NCBI GenBank assembly: GCA_003978765.1
Contig: QNYO01000045.1
Location: 1 to 64,000, forward strand
Source of the DNA: Hydrogenimonas sp.
GTDB taxonomy: Bacteria; Campylobacterota; Campylobacteria; Campylobacterales; Hydrogenimonadaceae
Direction of reading: 5' to 3'
Length of the DNA stretch: 64,000 nt
Positions within the stretch are counted from its first letter, which is position 1, and each line of letters opens with the position of its first letter. Below, piece after piece: positions 19,435 to 29,045 of this stretch. The notes below the pieces were generated by a model. It saw only the letters and a program-made list of their open reading frames with translations, had not been told where the DNA came from and did no database searches. The position numbers and the translations under genes are program-made.

Positions 19435-20940
19435 ATGAAGTATCTTTTATCCATCATCATCTTACTATTTCTACTGGTAGGAACCATTTATGGCCTACTC
19501 TTTACTGCACCAGGCAATCAGTTTCTTCAACCAATCATCGAACAAAAGATTGCAGACCAAATAGCACTATCAACCAAGCTTGAACACTTTCTTCTCCGTC
19601 CAGATCGCTTTGAAGTTTCTCTAAAGATTGGAGATGACACATCGATCCAAACCAAAGGTACGATTGAACTCGGCACACAATCGATCGATGCGACTTATGA
19701 TGTTGCTATTCATGAGCTCTCTCAATTACAAACATTGATCGGTCAACAACTCAATGGTCCTTTTCAGACACACGGGAATATCAAAGGCGATCTAAAAATC
19801 ATGACCATCGATGGTGTTAGCGATGTTGCAAAGAGTCAGACAGCCTATCACCTCACACTTCGAGAGTTTACACCCGAAGCATTAACGGCAAAGATTGCAC
19901 ATCTGCATATTGATCAACTCCTCTACATGCTCAATCAACCGATCTATACCAAAGGATTGGTTGATATTGATGCCAACATTCCACAACTTGATATGGAGAG
20001 CCTCAAAGGAAATATCGTTACCACACTCTCTCAAGGTATGCTCCAGCCAACACCGATCCAAAAAGATTTCAATATCTCTATCCCTCATAACCTCACTTTC
20101 AACGGTGATATTCAAACCCGACTCATCGGTACCAAAGCGATCTCACATCTTGATCTGACAACATCCATTGCAAACTTTCAATCAAAAAGCTTGGTCTATA
20201 ATCTGAAAGAGGGATCACTATCGACAGACTATGATCTTCAAGTACCAGACCTCGATAAACTCTACTTTATCACGCAACAACATATGGATGGAGAGGTCAA
20301 TCTGACAGGTGATGTCAAAGTAGATCAAGAGAATATTCAAATAAATACCCATGCTAATATTTTTGGTGGTGTTCTTGAAGCAACTTATAAAAAAAAACTA
20401 AGTAAATTATATGTAAAAATACAAAATATCCAAACCGTTGCATTGACCGATATGCTTCTTTATCCTCATATTTTTGACTCACGTGCCAATGTCACAATCG
20501 ACTATAATACAGATAAAGAAGATGGAACACTCCATGCTGAACTTCTTAATGGTCAGATTCTTCCTAATAAGATGAGCTTCCTCCTTCAACAGATGGCAAA
20601 CTTCGATATTACAAAAGAGATCTATCAACGCACTATCATCGATACAAAGATTGATAAAAAGGTACTCCACTCTGATCTCTATATGAAAAGCCGTCTTACA
20701 GAGATCAACTCGACAAATGGCACGATTGATTTAGAAGATCAAACGATCGATACGACACTCAATATCAAAATCCGTAAAAACAAACTTCCAGTGACACTCA
20801 CAGGCGCACTTACATCGCCCGACATCAAAATCGATACCAAGGCTCTATTTAAATCAAAAGCAAAAGAAGAACTTAAGAAAAGGCTTCCTGAAAACATAAA
20901 AGAGTCTCCTTTTGGCGATTTGATCAAAAATTTTCTCTAA
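19435..20940 (+). CDS. AsmA/TamB-like envelope protein (putative)
   Basis: N-terminal membrane anchor followed by long repetitive beta-rich sequence and a terminal segment LPVTLTGALTSPDIKIDTKALFKSKAKEELKKRL typical of AsmA-like proteins. Confidence 0.6.
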   Translation: MKYLLSIIILLFLLVGTIYGLLFTAPGNQFLQPIIEQKIADQIALSTKLEHFLLRPDRFEVSLKIGDDTSIQTKGTIELGTQSIDATYDVAIHELSQLQTLIGQQLNGPFQTHGNIKGDLKIMTIDGVSDVAKSQTAYHLTLREFTPEALTAKIAHLHIDQLLYMLNQPIYTKGLVDIDANIPQLDMESLKGNIVTTLSQGMLQPTPIQKDFNISIPHNLTFNGDIQTRLIGTKAISHLDLTTSIANFQSKSLVYNLKEGSLSTDYDLQVPDLDKLYFITQQHMDGEVNLTGDVKVDQENIQINTHANIFGGVLEATYKKKLSKLYVKIQNIQTVALTDMLLYPHIFDSRANVTIDYNTDKEDGTLHAELLNGQILPNKMSFLLQQMANFDITKEIYQRTIIDTKIDKKVLHSDLYMKSRLTEINSTNGTIDLEDQTIDTTLNIKIRKNKLPVTLTGALTSPDIKIDTKALFKSKAKEELKKRLPENIKESPFGDLIKNFL

Positions 20941-20944
20941 ACCC

Positions 20945-20973
20945 TTGACATCACCTCTGTTTTTAGCTAAAAT
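20945..20973 (+). promoter_or_regulatory. Promoter of tRNA-Met gene
   Basis: TTGACA-17 nt-TAAAAT ending 23 nt before the tRNA 5' end; same architecture as the groES promoter. Confidence 0.75.
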
Positions 20974-20996
20974 GCCACTCCACAAAGACAGAGGTT

Positions 20997-21073
20997 GGCT
21001 GGGTAGCTCAGCTGGCTAGAGCGCTGGTCTCATAAGCCGGAGGTCGGGAGTTCGAGTCTCCCCCCCGCCACCA
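20997..21073 (+). tRNA. tRNA-Met (anticodon CAT), 77 nt including encoded CCA
   Basis: Cloverleaf folds by hand: GGCTGGG TA GCTC AGCTGGCTA GAGC G CTGGT CTCATAA GCCGG AGGTC GGGAG TTCGAGT CTCCC CCCCGCC A CCA; one acceptor mismatch at 4-69. Confidence 0.93.
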
Positions 21074-21199
21074 TTTATCTTCCAAGCAACATTATAAAGA
21101 CTCCAAGAATCTTTCAAAGTCATAATCAACAAACTATCTAACTACAAAACTTTTTAACCCTCATTAGTTAATCCAAAAGTATGACGATCTACTAAGCCT

Positions 21200-21214
21200 G
21201 CGATATAATAACGC
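21200..21214. promoter_or_regulatory. Near-palindrome upstream of modA (possible ModE-type operator)
   Basis: GCGATATAATAACGC, matches its reverse complement at 12/15 positions, about 60 bp upstream of the modA start. Confidence 0.35.
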
Positions 21215-21273
21215 CATACAATTCAATCTACGCCCTCACCTGCCATATGAAGATGGCACCGATAAGGAGTACT

Positions 21274-22026
21274 ATGATGAAAAAGATGCTATGGGCATAT
21301 TTTATGATCTTGCTTACCATCCATGCCATAGCTGAAGAGATCACCGTTGCCACAGCAGCTAATGTGCAGTTTGCAATGGCTGAATTACAACAAAGTTTTC
21401 AAAAAGAGTATGGTATTCGAGTGCATACTGTTATCTCCTCTTCAGGTAAGTTGACGGCACAGATTAAAAGCGGTGCGCCATTTGATCTCTTTCTATCTGC
21501 CAATATGAAATACCCCAACTATTTAAAAGCTCATAAATTGGCTGTTACAGAGCCCAAAGTCTATGCCTATGGCTCTCTGGTGATCTGGACACTTAAACCA
21601 ATTGATCTCAAAAATGGACTCAAATCTTTAACAGACCCTACCATCAAACGTATTGCCGTTCCTAACCCCAAAAATGCTCCGTATGGTACGCAAGCAGTGA
21701 AAGCTATGAAACAGGCAGGCATTTACGACACTATTCGACCAAAACTGATCTATGGCGAAAGTGTTTCACAAACCAACCAATATATCGTCTCTAAAGCAGT
21801 CGATATGGGTATCACTGCCAAATCGGTCGTACTCTCACCTAAAATGGCAGGCAAAGGAGAGTATATTGATGTTGATCCTGCACTCTACACCCCTATCCAA
21901 CAAGGTGTTGTGATCCTCAAACATGGTCAAGAACACCATCCCAAAGCTGTCAAAGCCTTCTACGACTATCTTTTTAGCCCACAAGCTCAAAAAATCTTCA
22001 AAGCATATGGCTATACCACACCATGA
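21274..22026 (+). CDS. modA: Molybdate ABC transporter substrate-binding protein
   Basis: Signal peptide; VATAANVQFAMAELQQSFQKEYGI, SSSGKLTAQIKSGAPFDLFLSAN; followed by mop-modB-modC. Confidence 0.93.
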   Translation: MMKKMLWAYFMILLTIHAIAEEITVATAANVQFAMAELQQSFQKEYGIRVHTVISSSGKLTAQIKSGAPFDLFLSANMKYPNYLKAHKLAVTEPKVYAYGSLVIWTLKPIDLKNGLKSLTDPTIKRIAVPNPKNAPYGTQAVKAMKQAGIYDTIRPKLIYGESVSQTNQYIVSKAVDMGITAKSVVLSPKMAGKGEYIDVDPALYTPIQQGVVILKHGQEHHPKAVKAFYDYLFSPQAQKIFKAYGYTTP

Positions 22027-22427
22027 ACCGCTTAAAAGGGCATATCACTGCGATACAATCTTCTGGTGAACTCTCACTGGTCGATATCGCTTACAATCAA
22101 ATTCATTTGACAGCTTTTATGCTTGGAAAACCCGATGAGCATCCAGAGGTTACTGTGGGGCAAGATATTTGGGTACTCTTTAAAGAGAGTGAGGTAGCCA
22201 TTGCCAAAGATTTTAGTGGTTCTATTAGCCTTCGTAACCGCCTTGAGGGGTATATTGAAAAGATTGTTGTTGGCGATCTGTTGGCAGAGGTGACCCTAAA
22301 GGTTGGAGATGATACGATTGTCTCCATCATTAGTCGCCGTGCCTGTGATGCGATGAAGCTCAAAGTTGGTGACCATGTGACAGCACTGATTAAGGCCAAT
22401 GAGATGACACTGATGGAGTATCACTAA
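22023..22427 (+). CDS. Tandem TOBE/Mop-domain molybdate-binding protein
   Basis: Two Mop-like repeats; second: RNRLEGYIEKIVVGDLLAEVTLKVGDDTIVSIISRRACDAMKLKVGDHVTALIKANEMTL. Confidence 0.85.
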   Translation: MNRLKGHITAIQSSGELSLVDIAYNQIHLTAFMLGKPDEHPEVTVGQDIWVLFKESEVAIAKDFSGSISLRNRLEGYIEKIVVGDLLAEVTLKVGDDTIVSIISRRACDAMKLKVGDHVTALIKANEMTLMEYH

Positions 22428-23101
22428 TGGATGCAGAGTTTTGGACAACGATGACACTCACCTTTAAGCTTGCACTGATCACAACCATCATTCTACTCTT
22501 CATTGGCATACCACTCGCCTATTTTCTCGCCTCCACACGCTCACGCTTTAAACCTATTATTGAAACGATCGTGAGCATGCCACTGGTATTACCACCAACG
22601 GTACTTGGATTTTATCTCCTTGTAGCCTTTAGCAGTGAACACGCTTTTGGAAAGTTTTGCGAAGAGGTCTTAGGATTTCGGCTCTCTTTTACCTTTGAGG
22701 GATTGGTACTTGGTTCGGTCATTTTCAGTCTTCCCTTTATGGTACATCCCATTCAAAGTGGTCTGCAAAACCTTCCAAAGTCACTGACCGAAGCGGCACA
22801 GATGCTTGGCAAATCTCGCACAACCATCCTTTTTCGGGTGCTACTGCCCAATATCAAACCCTCGCTATTGACAGGCATTGTCATTACTTTTGCCCACACC
22901 GTTGGAGAGTTTGGTGTCGTCTTAATGATCGGTGGCAATATTCCAGGTGAAACACGTGTTGCCTCCATTGCGATCTATGATGAAGTCGAAGCACTCAACT
23001 ACGCAACAGCACACAACTATGCACTCATCCTCTTTGCCATCACCTTTTTCATTCTACTACTCGTCTATCTTGTCAACCGCTCATTTATGCATAAGGTGTA
23101 A
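22427..23101 (+). CDS. modB: Molybdate ABC transporter permease
   Basis: Six-TM permease with MVLPPTVLGFYLL and EAAQMLGKSRTTILFRVLLP (EAA loop). Confidence 0.93.
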   Translation: MDAEFWTTMTLTFKLALITTIILLFIGIPLAYFLASTRSRFKPIIETIVSMPLVLPPTVLGFYLLVAFSSEHAFGKFCEEVLGFRLSFTFEGLVLGSVIFSLPFMVHPIQSGLQNLPKSLTEAAQMLGKSRTTILFRVLLPNIKPSLLTGIVITFAHTVGEFGVVLMIGGNIPGETRVASIAIYDEVEALNYATAHNYALILFAITFFILLLVYLVNRSFMHKV

Positions 23102-23103
23102 CG

Positions 23104-23997
23104 ATGATCGAGCTTTCTGTAAAAAAACGACTTCTCTCGGCTGAAGGGTCACTGGAGCTTATGCTTGAAACAACGATTGAAGAAGGTGAATTTATCGCCT
23201 TTTTCGGGCAATCTGGTGCAGGAAAGACAACAATACTGCGAATGATTGCGGGACTTGAAACGCCTGATAGTGGCCACATTATCGTCAATGGTACCCCATG
23301 GTTTGATAGCCAAAAGAGGATTAATCTACCCCCAGCCAAACGCCCCATCGGTTTTGTCTTTCAAGATTACGCCCTCTTCCCCAATATGAGCGTGAAAGAG
23401 AATCTCCGCTTCGCCCTACAAAAAGGAGATAATCCTGCCATCGTTGAGGAGTTGATCGAAGTCATCGGCCTTCGTGAACTTGCCGATCGTCTTCCTGCAC
23501 AACTCTCTGGCGGTCAGCAACAACGCGTAGCGATGGCACGTGCATTGGTGCGTCGTCCTCGCCTTCTCCTACTCGATGAACCGCTCTCAGCACTCGATCA
23601 TGCCATGCGTCATAAATTACAAGATGAGTTGGCAAAAATCCATCAACGGTTTGGACTCACAACGATCCTCGTCAGTCACGATCCAAGTGAAATCTTCCGT
23701 TTATGTGGACGGCTCTATCATCTTGAACAAGGATGTATCAAAAAAGCGGGAACCCCTTCAGAGATTTTTGTTAAAGAGAAGATTAGTAGTAGTTTCAAAT
23801 TTGTCGGTGAAGTGCTTGCGATTGAGCAGTGTGAAATGATCTATCTACTCACTGTCGCGATTGGAACGCAAGTAGTTAAAGTGATGGCGACCGAACGTGA
23901 ACGTGAAGGTCTCACGATCGGGAGCCCTATTCAAATAGTCTCAAAAGCCTTTCACCCAATCATCTCTCCCATCACGCATGATGATCGGGAGCAATAA
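23104..23997 (+). CDS. modC: Molybdate ABC transporter ATP-binding protein
   Basis: Walker [11 protein letters not shown], signature [15 protein letters not shown], Walker [14 protein letters not shown]-terminal domain. Confidence 0.93.
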   Translation: MIELSVKKRLLSAEGSLELMLETTIEEGEFIAFFGQSGAGKTTILRMIAGLETPDSGHIIVNGTPWFDSQKRINLPPAKRPIGFVFQDYALFPNMSVKENLRFALQKGDNPAIVEELIEVIGLRELADRLPAQLSGGQQQRVAMARALVRRPRLLLLDEPLSALDHAMRHKLQDELAKIHQRFGLTTILVSHDPSEIFRLCGRLYHLEQGCIKKAGTPSEIFVKEKISSSFKFVGEVLAIEQCEMIYLLTVAIGTQVVKVMATEREREGLTIGSPIQIVSKAFHPIISPITHDDREQ

Positions 23998-24748
23998 AGA
24001 GTGTGCCACCTCGATGGACACCCTCAATCAAGAAAGCATAAGCATCTTTAAGATCAAACCCACTTGCAAGAAACATCTTACGATAACGGCGAAGTAGAAA
24101 GTCTGCCGCTTTGAGTTTGGTCACAATACCGCCTGTTGCAAATGCGGCATTGGGTGTACACTCAGCCTCTAATGCCTCTTTGGGGATATGATGCACCACT
24201 TTAAGTGGCTTGGCATCCTCAAATTTATGTGGATCTTTATCATAGTAACTATCGATATCGGAAAGTATCACCAGTAGATCTGCATCAAAATAGTAGGCGA
24301 CATGTGCTGAGAGTTGGTCATTATCTCCAAACACCAACTCTTCTGTCGCTGTGACATCATTCTCATTGATAATCGGTACAACTCCTTGCACCAATAGTGT
24401 ATCGATAGCACACTTGGCATGATAGGTTCGTTTTCGCGAATCAAAATCATCTGCTGTTAAAAGAATTTGCGACACGATTATGCCATGCTTTTCAAACTTC
24501 TTTTGATACATTGAAACCAGTTTGGGCTGACCAATTGAGGCAAGGGCTTGTCGGTTAGCGACAATCTTCTTATCAAGTCGGCAAAGCGTATAGCCTGCCG
24601 CTACGGCTCCAGAGCTTACAAGGATCACATCGATCCCTTTTTGCTTAATATTGGCAATCAGATCCACCAGTGCTGCCATACGCTCCTTAGCCACACGATT
24701 CTGCTCAGTAAGTACGGCACTACCAACTTTAATGACAATACGCCGCAT
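23972..24748 (-). CDS. proB: Glutamate 5-kinase (no PUA domain)
   Basis: [58 protein letters not shown]-like [13 protein letters not shown]; 258 aa. Confidence 0.93.
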   Translation of the reverse strand: MRRIVIKVGSAVLTEQNRVAKERMAALVDLIANIKQKGIDVILVSSGAVAAGYTLCRLDKKIVANRQALASIGQPKLVSMYQKKFEKHGIIVSQILLTADDFDSRKRTYHAKCAIDTLLVQGVVPIINENDVTATEELVFGDNDQLSAHVAYYFDADLLVILSDIDSYYDKDPHKFEDAKPLKVVHHIPKEALEAECTPNAAFATGGIVTKLKAADFLLRRYRKMFLASGFDLKDAYAFLIEGVHRGGTLFIAPDHHA

Positions 24749-24751
24749 CGA

Positions 24752-25822
24752 CTACTTTCCCATAATGTCGCTAAGTGCAAAAATTAGAGGCTGGATATTG
24801 ACTTTAGAGACAGAAGAGATTGGCATCACAAAGAGAGGATTGCTTTTCTCTTCACTCAAATACCCTTGATAACTCTCATCGACACCATACTTTTTAAGCC
24901 CATCATTGGCTTGAAGTCCTAAGGTCTCAAGAAGCTCTTCCATCTTTGTATTCGCCTCTTCCGGCGTGATGGCATCGATACGTGTTAAGGCGATGGCATA
25001 CGGGCGTTTAGCCAACTCTTCACTATAACGTTCAAGCTCATTTTTGAGCGCTTCATACTGTTGACCCACTTCACGATAATTGGCCGCATCAATCATAAAA
25101 AGGAGCGTCTTGGTGCGCTCAATATGCTTCAAAAACTCAATCCCCAGTCCACGTCCATCACTTGCACCCTCAATAATCCCTGGGATATCAGCCATTACAA
25201 ATGAGCGAAACTCATCAATAGCAACAACGCCCAACTTTGGTGTCAGCGTCGTAAATTCGTAATTGGCCACTTCTGGATGGGCATTGGAGACCGTTGAGAT
25301 AAGTGTCGATTTACCGACATTCGGGAAACCAACCAACCCAACATCGGCGATCAATTTGAGCTCAAGACGTACCTCTTTTTCTTGACCAGGTTGCCCAGGT
25401 TGCGCATAGGTTGGACGCTGATTGGTAGAGGATTTAAAGTGAACATTTCCCAAACCACCTTTACCACCTTCAAGGAACTTCACCTTCTGCCCATCTTCTG
25501 TCAGATCCAGAAGCAGTTCCCCTGTCTCTTTATCAATGACCTGTGTTCCTGGTGGAACTCTTACATAGAGTGATTCACCCGTCTTTCCTGCACACTTTCT
25601 TGGCATACCAGGGCGACCATTTTTGGCTTTAAGGTGGGTTTTGCCTTTAAAGTGAGAGAGTGTATCGGTGTTTTTGTCGACGACAAACCATACATCGCCA
25701 CCGCGTCCACCATCACCACCATCAGGGCCACCCTTATTGACAAATTTTTCACGCCGAAATGATGAACACCCTTGTCCACCCTTTCCAGAGCTCAGTTTTA
25801 GTTCTACACTATCTACAAACAT
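24752..25822 (-). CDS. obgE: GTPase ObgE/CgtA
   Basis: Gly-rich Obg fold [13 protein letters not shown]1 [10 protein letters not shown]3 DIPGIIEGA. Confidence 0.97.
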   Translation of the reverse strand: MFVDSVELKLSSGKGGQGCSSFRREKFVNKGGPDGGDGGRGGDVWFVVDKNTDTLSHFKGKTHLKAKNGRPGMPRKCAGKTGESLYVRVPPGTQVIDKETGELLLDLTEDGQKVKFLEGGKGGLGNVHFKSSTNQRPTYAQPGQPGQEKEVRLELKLIADVGLVGFPNVGKSTLISTVSNAHPEVANYEFTTLTPKLGVVAIDEFRSFVMADIPGIIEGASDGRGLGIEFLKHIERTKTLLFMIDAANYREVGQQYEALKNELERYSEELAKRPYAIALTRIDAITPEEANTKMEELLETLGLQANDGLKKYGVDESYQGYLSEEKSNPLFVMPISSVSKVNIQPLIFALSDIMGK

Positions 25823-25931
25823 AGTATTGTTGCCTTAAAATTTTTTAATATAAAATATCAGATTTTTATGAATTTGTCAAAGAGATTAAGAAGAGAAAAT
25901 GGCACCATGAAGGTGCCAAAGATTGGGTAGA

Positions 25932-26186
25932 TTATGCAGGATAGACAGAAACTTTTTTGCGATGTTTGTCTTTACGCTCATACTTTACAACACCGTCAAT
26001 AAGTGCGTAAAGAGTATGATCTTTTCCCATACCTACGTTGTTACCAGGATGGATCTTCGTACCGCGTTGGCGATAGATGATGTTTCCTGCAACAACTGCC
26101 TGTCCGCCGATCTTCTTAACGCCTAATCTACGACCCGCTGAATCGCGGTTATTCTGGGTTGAGCCTTGACCTTTCTTGTGAGCCAT
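25932..26186 (-). CDS. rpmA: 50S ribosomal protein L27
   Basis: [62 protein letters not shown]. Confidence 0.98.
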   Translation of the reverse strand: MAHKKGQGSTQNNRDSAGRRLGVKKIGGQAVVAGNIIYRQRGTKIHPGNNVGMGKDHTLYALIDGVVKYERKDKHRKKVSVYPA

Positions 26187-26205
26187 ATTTATCTCCTTTA
26201 TTTAC

Positions 26206-26282
26206 GGTAATCGAACAAAGTCCGTTTACCAAGCAGTGATGGCATCTCAAAGAGAGCCCATCACGCTAACGTAGCTTTGTTC
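26206..26282 (-). ncRNA. Candidate structured RNA element between rplU and rpmA
   Basis: Minus strand: 8-bp outer stem GAACAAAG/CTTTGTTC (26275-26282/26213-26220) enclosing GCTA-CGT-TAGC and GTGATGG...CCATCAC hairpins; alternative stem GGTAA/TTACC spans one outer arm. Confidence 0.45.
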
Positions 26283-26290
26283 TTTCAAAC

Positions 26291-26599
26291 TTACGCGATT
26301 TTTGTAATGCGAACGCGAGTGAAGTCTCGGCGGAAGCCGCGCTTAAGTTTGCTATCTTTACGACGTCGCTTTTTATAGATGATAACTTTTCTTTCGCGAC
26401 CTTCGTTGATAACTTCCGCTTCGACAACAGCGCCATCGACATATGGTGTACCAATTTTTAGTTCACCATCATTGTCAACAGCCAATACCTCTTTGATCTC
26501 AATTTTGGCTTTTGGTTCAAGGCCCATGTGATCAAGGCAAAGAATATCGCCTTCACTGACCTTGTATTGCTTACCGCCATGCTTGATAATTGCTGTCAT
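26291..26599 (-). CDS. rplU: 50S ribosomal protein L21
   Basis: [18 protein letters not shown] ... [27 protein letters not shown]; start corrected from the longer ORF. Confidence 0.98.
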   Translation of the reverse strand: MTAIIKHGGKQYKVSEGDILCLDHMGLEPKAKIEIKEVLAVDNDGELKIGTPYVDGAVVEAEVINEGRERKVIIYKKRRRKDSKLKRGFRRDFTRVRITKIA

Positions 26600-26686
26600 G
26601 CCGTGTCCTTTTGTATTCGTCAAACGATTTTAGTGGCGAATTATATCTATATTATAATTAAGATTAGTTTAATAGGCTTAGCTATC

Positions 26687-27079
26687 TTAGTTTGGAATCG
26701 GTGCTTCAACCAAGGCGATACACTCAATCTCAACCAATGCATTTTTTGGCAACGTTTTCACTGCTACCGTACTACGTGCTGGTTTATGCCCCTCAAACCA
26801 CTTTTCATAAATCGCATTAACCTTGGCAAAATCATCCATATTTGCCAAAAAAATCGTTGTTTTAACCACATTTTGCAAACTGCTACCTGCTGCTTCAAGA
26901 ACCGCTTTGAGATTTTGCATCACCTGTGTGGTTTGAAGCTCAATATCATCTTGTACCATGACACCATTGGGTGTGAGTGCAATCTGTCCAGAGGTAAAGA
27001 TAAAGTCACCCACTTTCATCGCTTGTGAATAGGGTCCGATCGCTTGTGGTGCTTGATCGGTTTGGATGGTTCTCATCAT
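26687..27079 (-). CDS. ridA: RidA/YjgF family reactive intermediate deaminase
   Basis: QAPQAIGPYSQAMKVGDFIFTSGQIAL ... GHKPARSTVAVKTLPKNALVEIECIA. Confidence 0.92.
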   Translation of the reverse strand: MMRTIQTDQAPQAIGPYSQAMKVGDFIFTSGQIALTPNGVMVQDDIELQTTQVMQNLKAVLEAAGSSLQNVVKTTIFLANMDDFAKVNAIYEKWFEGHKPARSTVAVKTLPKNALVEIECIALVEAPIPN

Positions 27080-27102
27080 GATAAATCTCCTTTGTTGTGT
27101 GG

Positions 27103-27537
27103 TTATTGATCTGTCTGCTTTCTCTTTTCAAAAAAGCGAATCGCCATTGTTAAATCACTCATATAATCTACCGGTTCCCAGTAACCGATAGAAGGTTGAA
27201 TAATCGTCTCCTCATCAGGTGTCAGAAAAAAGGTCGCAGGTACCATGGATGATTCGATAAAGTCAGGATAGGCTGGATTTTCATCATCCCCACGATCTTC
27301 ACGATAGACAATCACCGGTACAAAATGTTGATTGATATAGTCAACAACTCTTGGATTTTGTAATGTTCTATTTTCTAACTTTCTACACCATCGACAAGTG
27401 TGCGATACCAACAAAACGAGCATCGGTTTACCCGTCTTTTGTGCTTCTGCTTTTGCAGAACGATAATCGGGTTGCCAATTCACCTCTGCCATTAGAAATG
27501 TTGTCAATGCCAGAAGCAATAGGATGATCTTTCTCAT
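27103..27537 (-). CDS. Exported thioredoxin-fold protein
   Basis: Signal peptide; KPMLVLLVSHTCRWCRKLENRTLQNPRVVDYINQHFVPVIV (CxxC). Confidence 0.8.
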   Translation of the reverse strand: MRKIILLLLALTTFLMAEVNWQPDYRSAKAEAQKTGKPMLVLLVSHTCRWCRKLENRTLQNPRVVDYINQHFVPVIVYREDRGDDENPAYPDFIESSMVPATFFLTPDEETIIQPSIGYWEPVDYMSDLTMAIRFFEKRKQTDQ

Positions 27538-27581
27538 GGTTACTCCCCTTTACAAAAAACTGATCGTATGTAACCTATCAG

Positions 27582-28685
27582 TTAAAAAGCTTTAATCACA
27601 TGATCAAAGACCGCTTTTAATCCTTCAACCTCTTCAATGGTTGTTCGCTCATTAGGTGCATGGATCGTATCATTTTTTACACCAAACTCAACCACATCCA
27701 CACCAAATTCAGCCAAAAATCTGGCATCGCTTGTACCACCCGCTGTTGAGTATTTGGTTGTGACCCCTGTCACCTCCTTAATCGCTGAAGTGATCACTTG
27801 AACAACTTTAGAGTCTTTGTCTGTCATAAATGGCTTCGCCGATTGACTCAATGTCAAAGTATAGTTCATATCTTTAAAATAGCGATCGATAAAGGCTTCA
27901 ATATCCTCTTTGGTTGTTTTGGTGTTATTGCGGACATTGAACATCATCTTGAGCTTTCCAGGGGTAACGTTGGTTACCTCCATACCTGCACGAATATCGG
28001 TGATCACAAATTTACTTGGAGCAAAAAATTCGTCTCCTTCATCAAGATTGACCCCAGCAATATGAGGCAACACTTGCGCCACTTTATGGATCGGGTTAAT
28101 CGCCTTTTCGGGATAGGCGGCGTGTCCTTGCTTTCCAATCTTCTCAATCACTCCATTGATCGAACCACGCCGTCCAATCTTAATGGCATCACCAAAAACC
28201 TCCTCACATGTCGGTTCCGCAACAATCGCATAGTCTGGTAGAAAATCTTTCTCTTTCAGATATTTAAGCACTTCAAGGGTTCCATACTTGGCTTCACCCT
28301 CTTCATCACTTGTTAAAAGGAGTGAAAGCGTTCCATGAAACGATTCTGCTTCACGACAGGCTTGAACAAATGCTGCCACACCACTCTTCATATCTTGTGT
28401 ACCACGGGCATAGATATACCTATTTTCAACCTTTGGAACAAAAGGGTCACTCTCCCACCCATCACCTGGTGGTACTACATCGATATGACCTGCAAAACAG
28501 AGGTGTGGACCTTCACCAAACTTTTTATAGAGAAAGAGGTTTTTGACATTCATCTTATTGATCCACTCTGCTTCAAAATCGTCCAAATAGTCCCGAATAA
28601 ATGTCAAGGCTCCCTCATCATTCGGTGTCACCGAAGGATAAGAGAGAAGCTTAATAAAGAGTTCTATCGTATCAAGTTTCTGCAC
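27582..28685 (-). CDS. dapE: Succinyl-diaminopimelate desuccinylase
   Basis: CFAGHIDVVPPGDGWESDPF, LLTSDEEGEAKYGT, STAGGTSDARF. Confidence 0.95.
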   Translation of the reverse strand: MQKLDTIELFIKLLSYPSVTPNDEGALTFIRDYLDDFEAEWINKMNVKNLFLYKKFGEGPHLCFAGHIDVVPPGDGWESDPFVPKVENRYIYARGTQDMKSGVAAFVQACREAESFHGTLSLLLTSDEEGEAKYGTLEVLKYLKEKDFLPDYAIVAEPTCEEVFGDAIKIGRRGSINGVIEKIGKQGHAAYPEKAINPIHKVAQVLPHIAGVNLDEGDEFFAPSKFVITDIRAGMEVTNVTPGKLKMMFNVRNNTKTTKEDIEAFIDRYFKDMNYTLTLSQSAKPFMTDKDSKVVQVITSAIKEVTGVTTKYSTAGGTSDARFLAEFGVDVVEFGVKNDTIHAPNERTTIEEVEGLKAVFDHVIKAF

Positions 28686-28697
28686 GTATCTACCCTC

Positions 28698-29045
28698 TTA
28701 ACCTTCTGGATTCTCATAAAAGATATATGGAGTAAAGTTACTAATCTCAAAATAGAGCTTTCTCTCCCCTTCATCTCTTTTGTAATTGAAATTTTTATCA
28801 AGATAGCCATAACCATAACGGTACTGACGTGGTTTATTATCATCTGTTCCCATTGCGGTTGTGAGTTTATCAATTTTGATAAAACGCATCACCAACTTTT
28901 CACCTTGATAGATATCAAGAACCCCATTAGTACCTGTCCAATTTTGTATCGAACGCCCTAGCTTATTTTGTGTCTCTTGGGTACATCCACTCAATAGCAG
29001 AAGCATACCTGAGAGTAAAGCCACTATTATCCATCGACTACGCAT
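28698..29045 (-). CDS. Hypothetical lipoprotein
   Basis: Start re-set to MRSRWIIVALLSGMLLLLSGC (lipobox). Confidence 0.7.
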   Translation of the reverse strand: MRSRWIIVALLSGMLLLLSGCTQETQNKLGRSIQNWTGTNGVLDIYQGEKLVMRFIKIDKLTTAMGTDDNKPRQYRYGYGYLDKNFNYKRDEGERKLYFEISNFTPYIFYENPEG

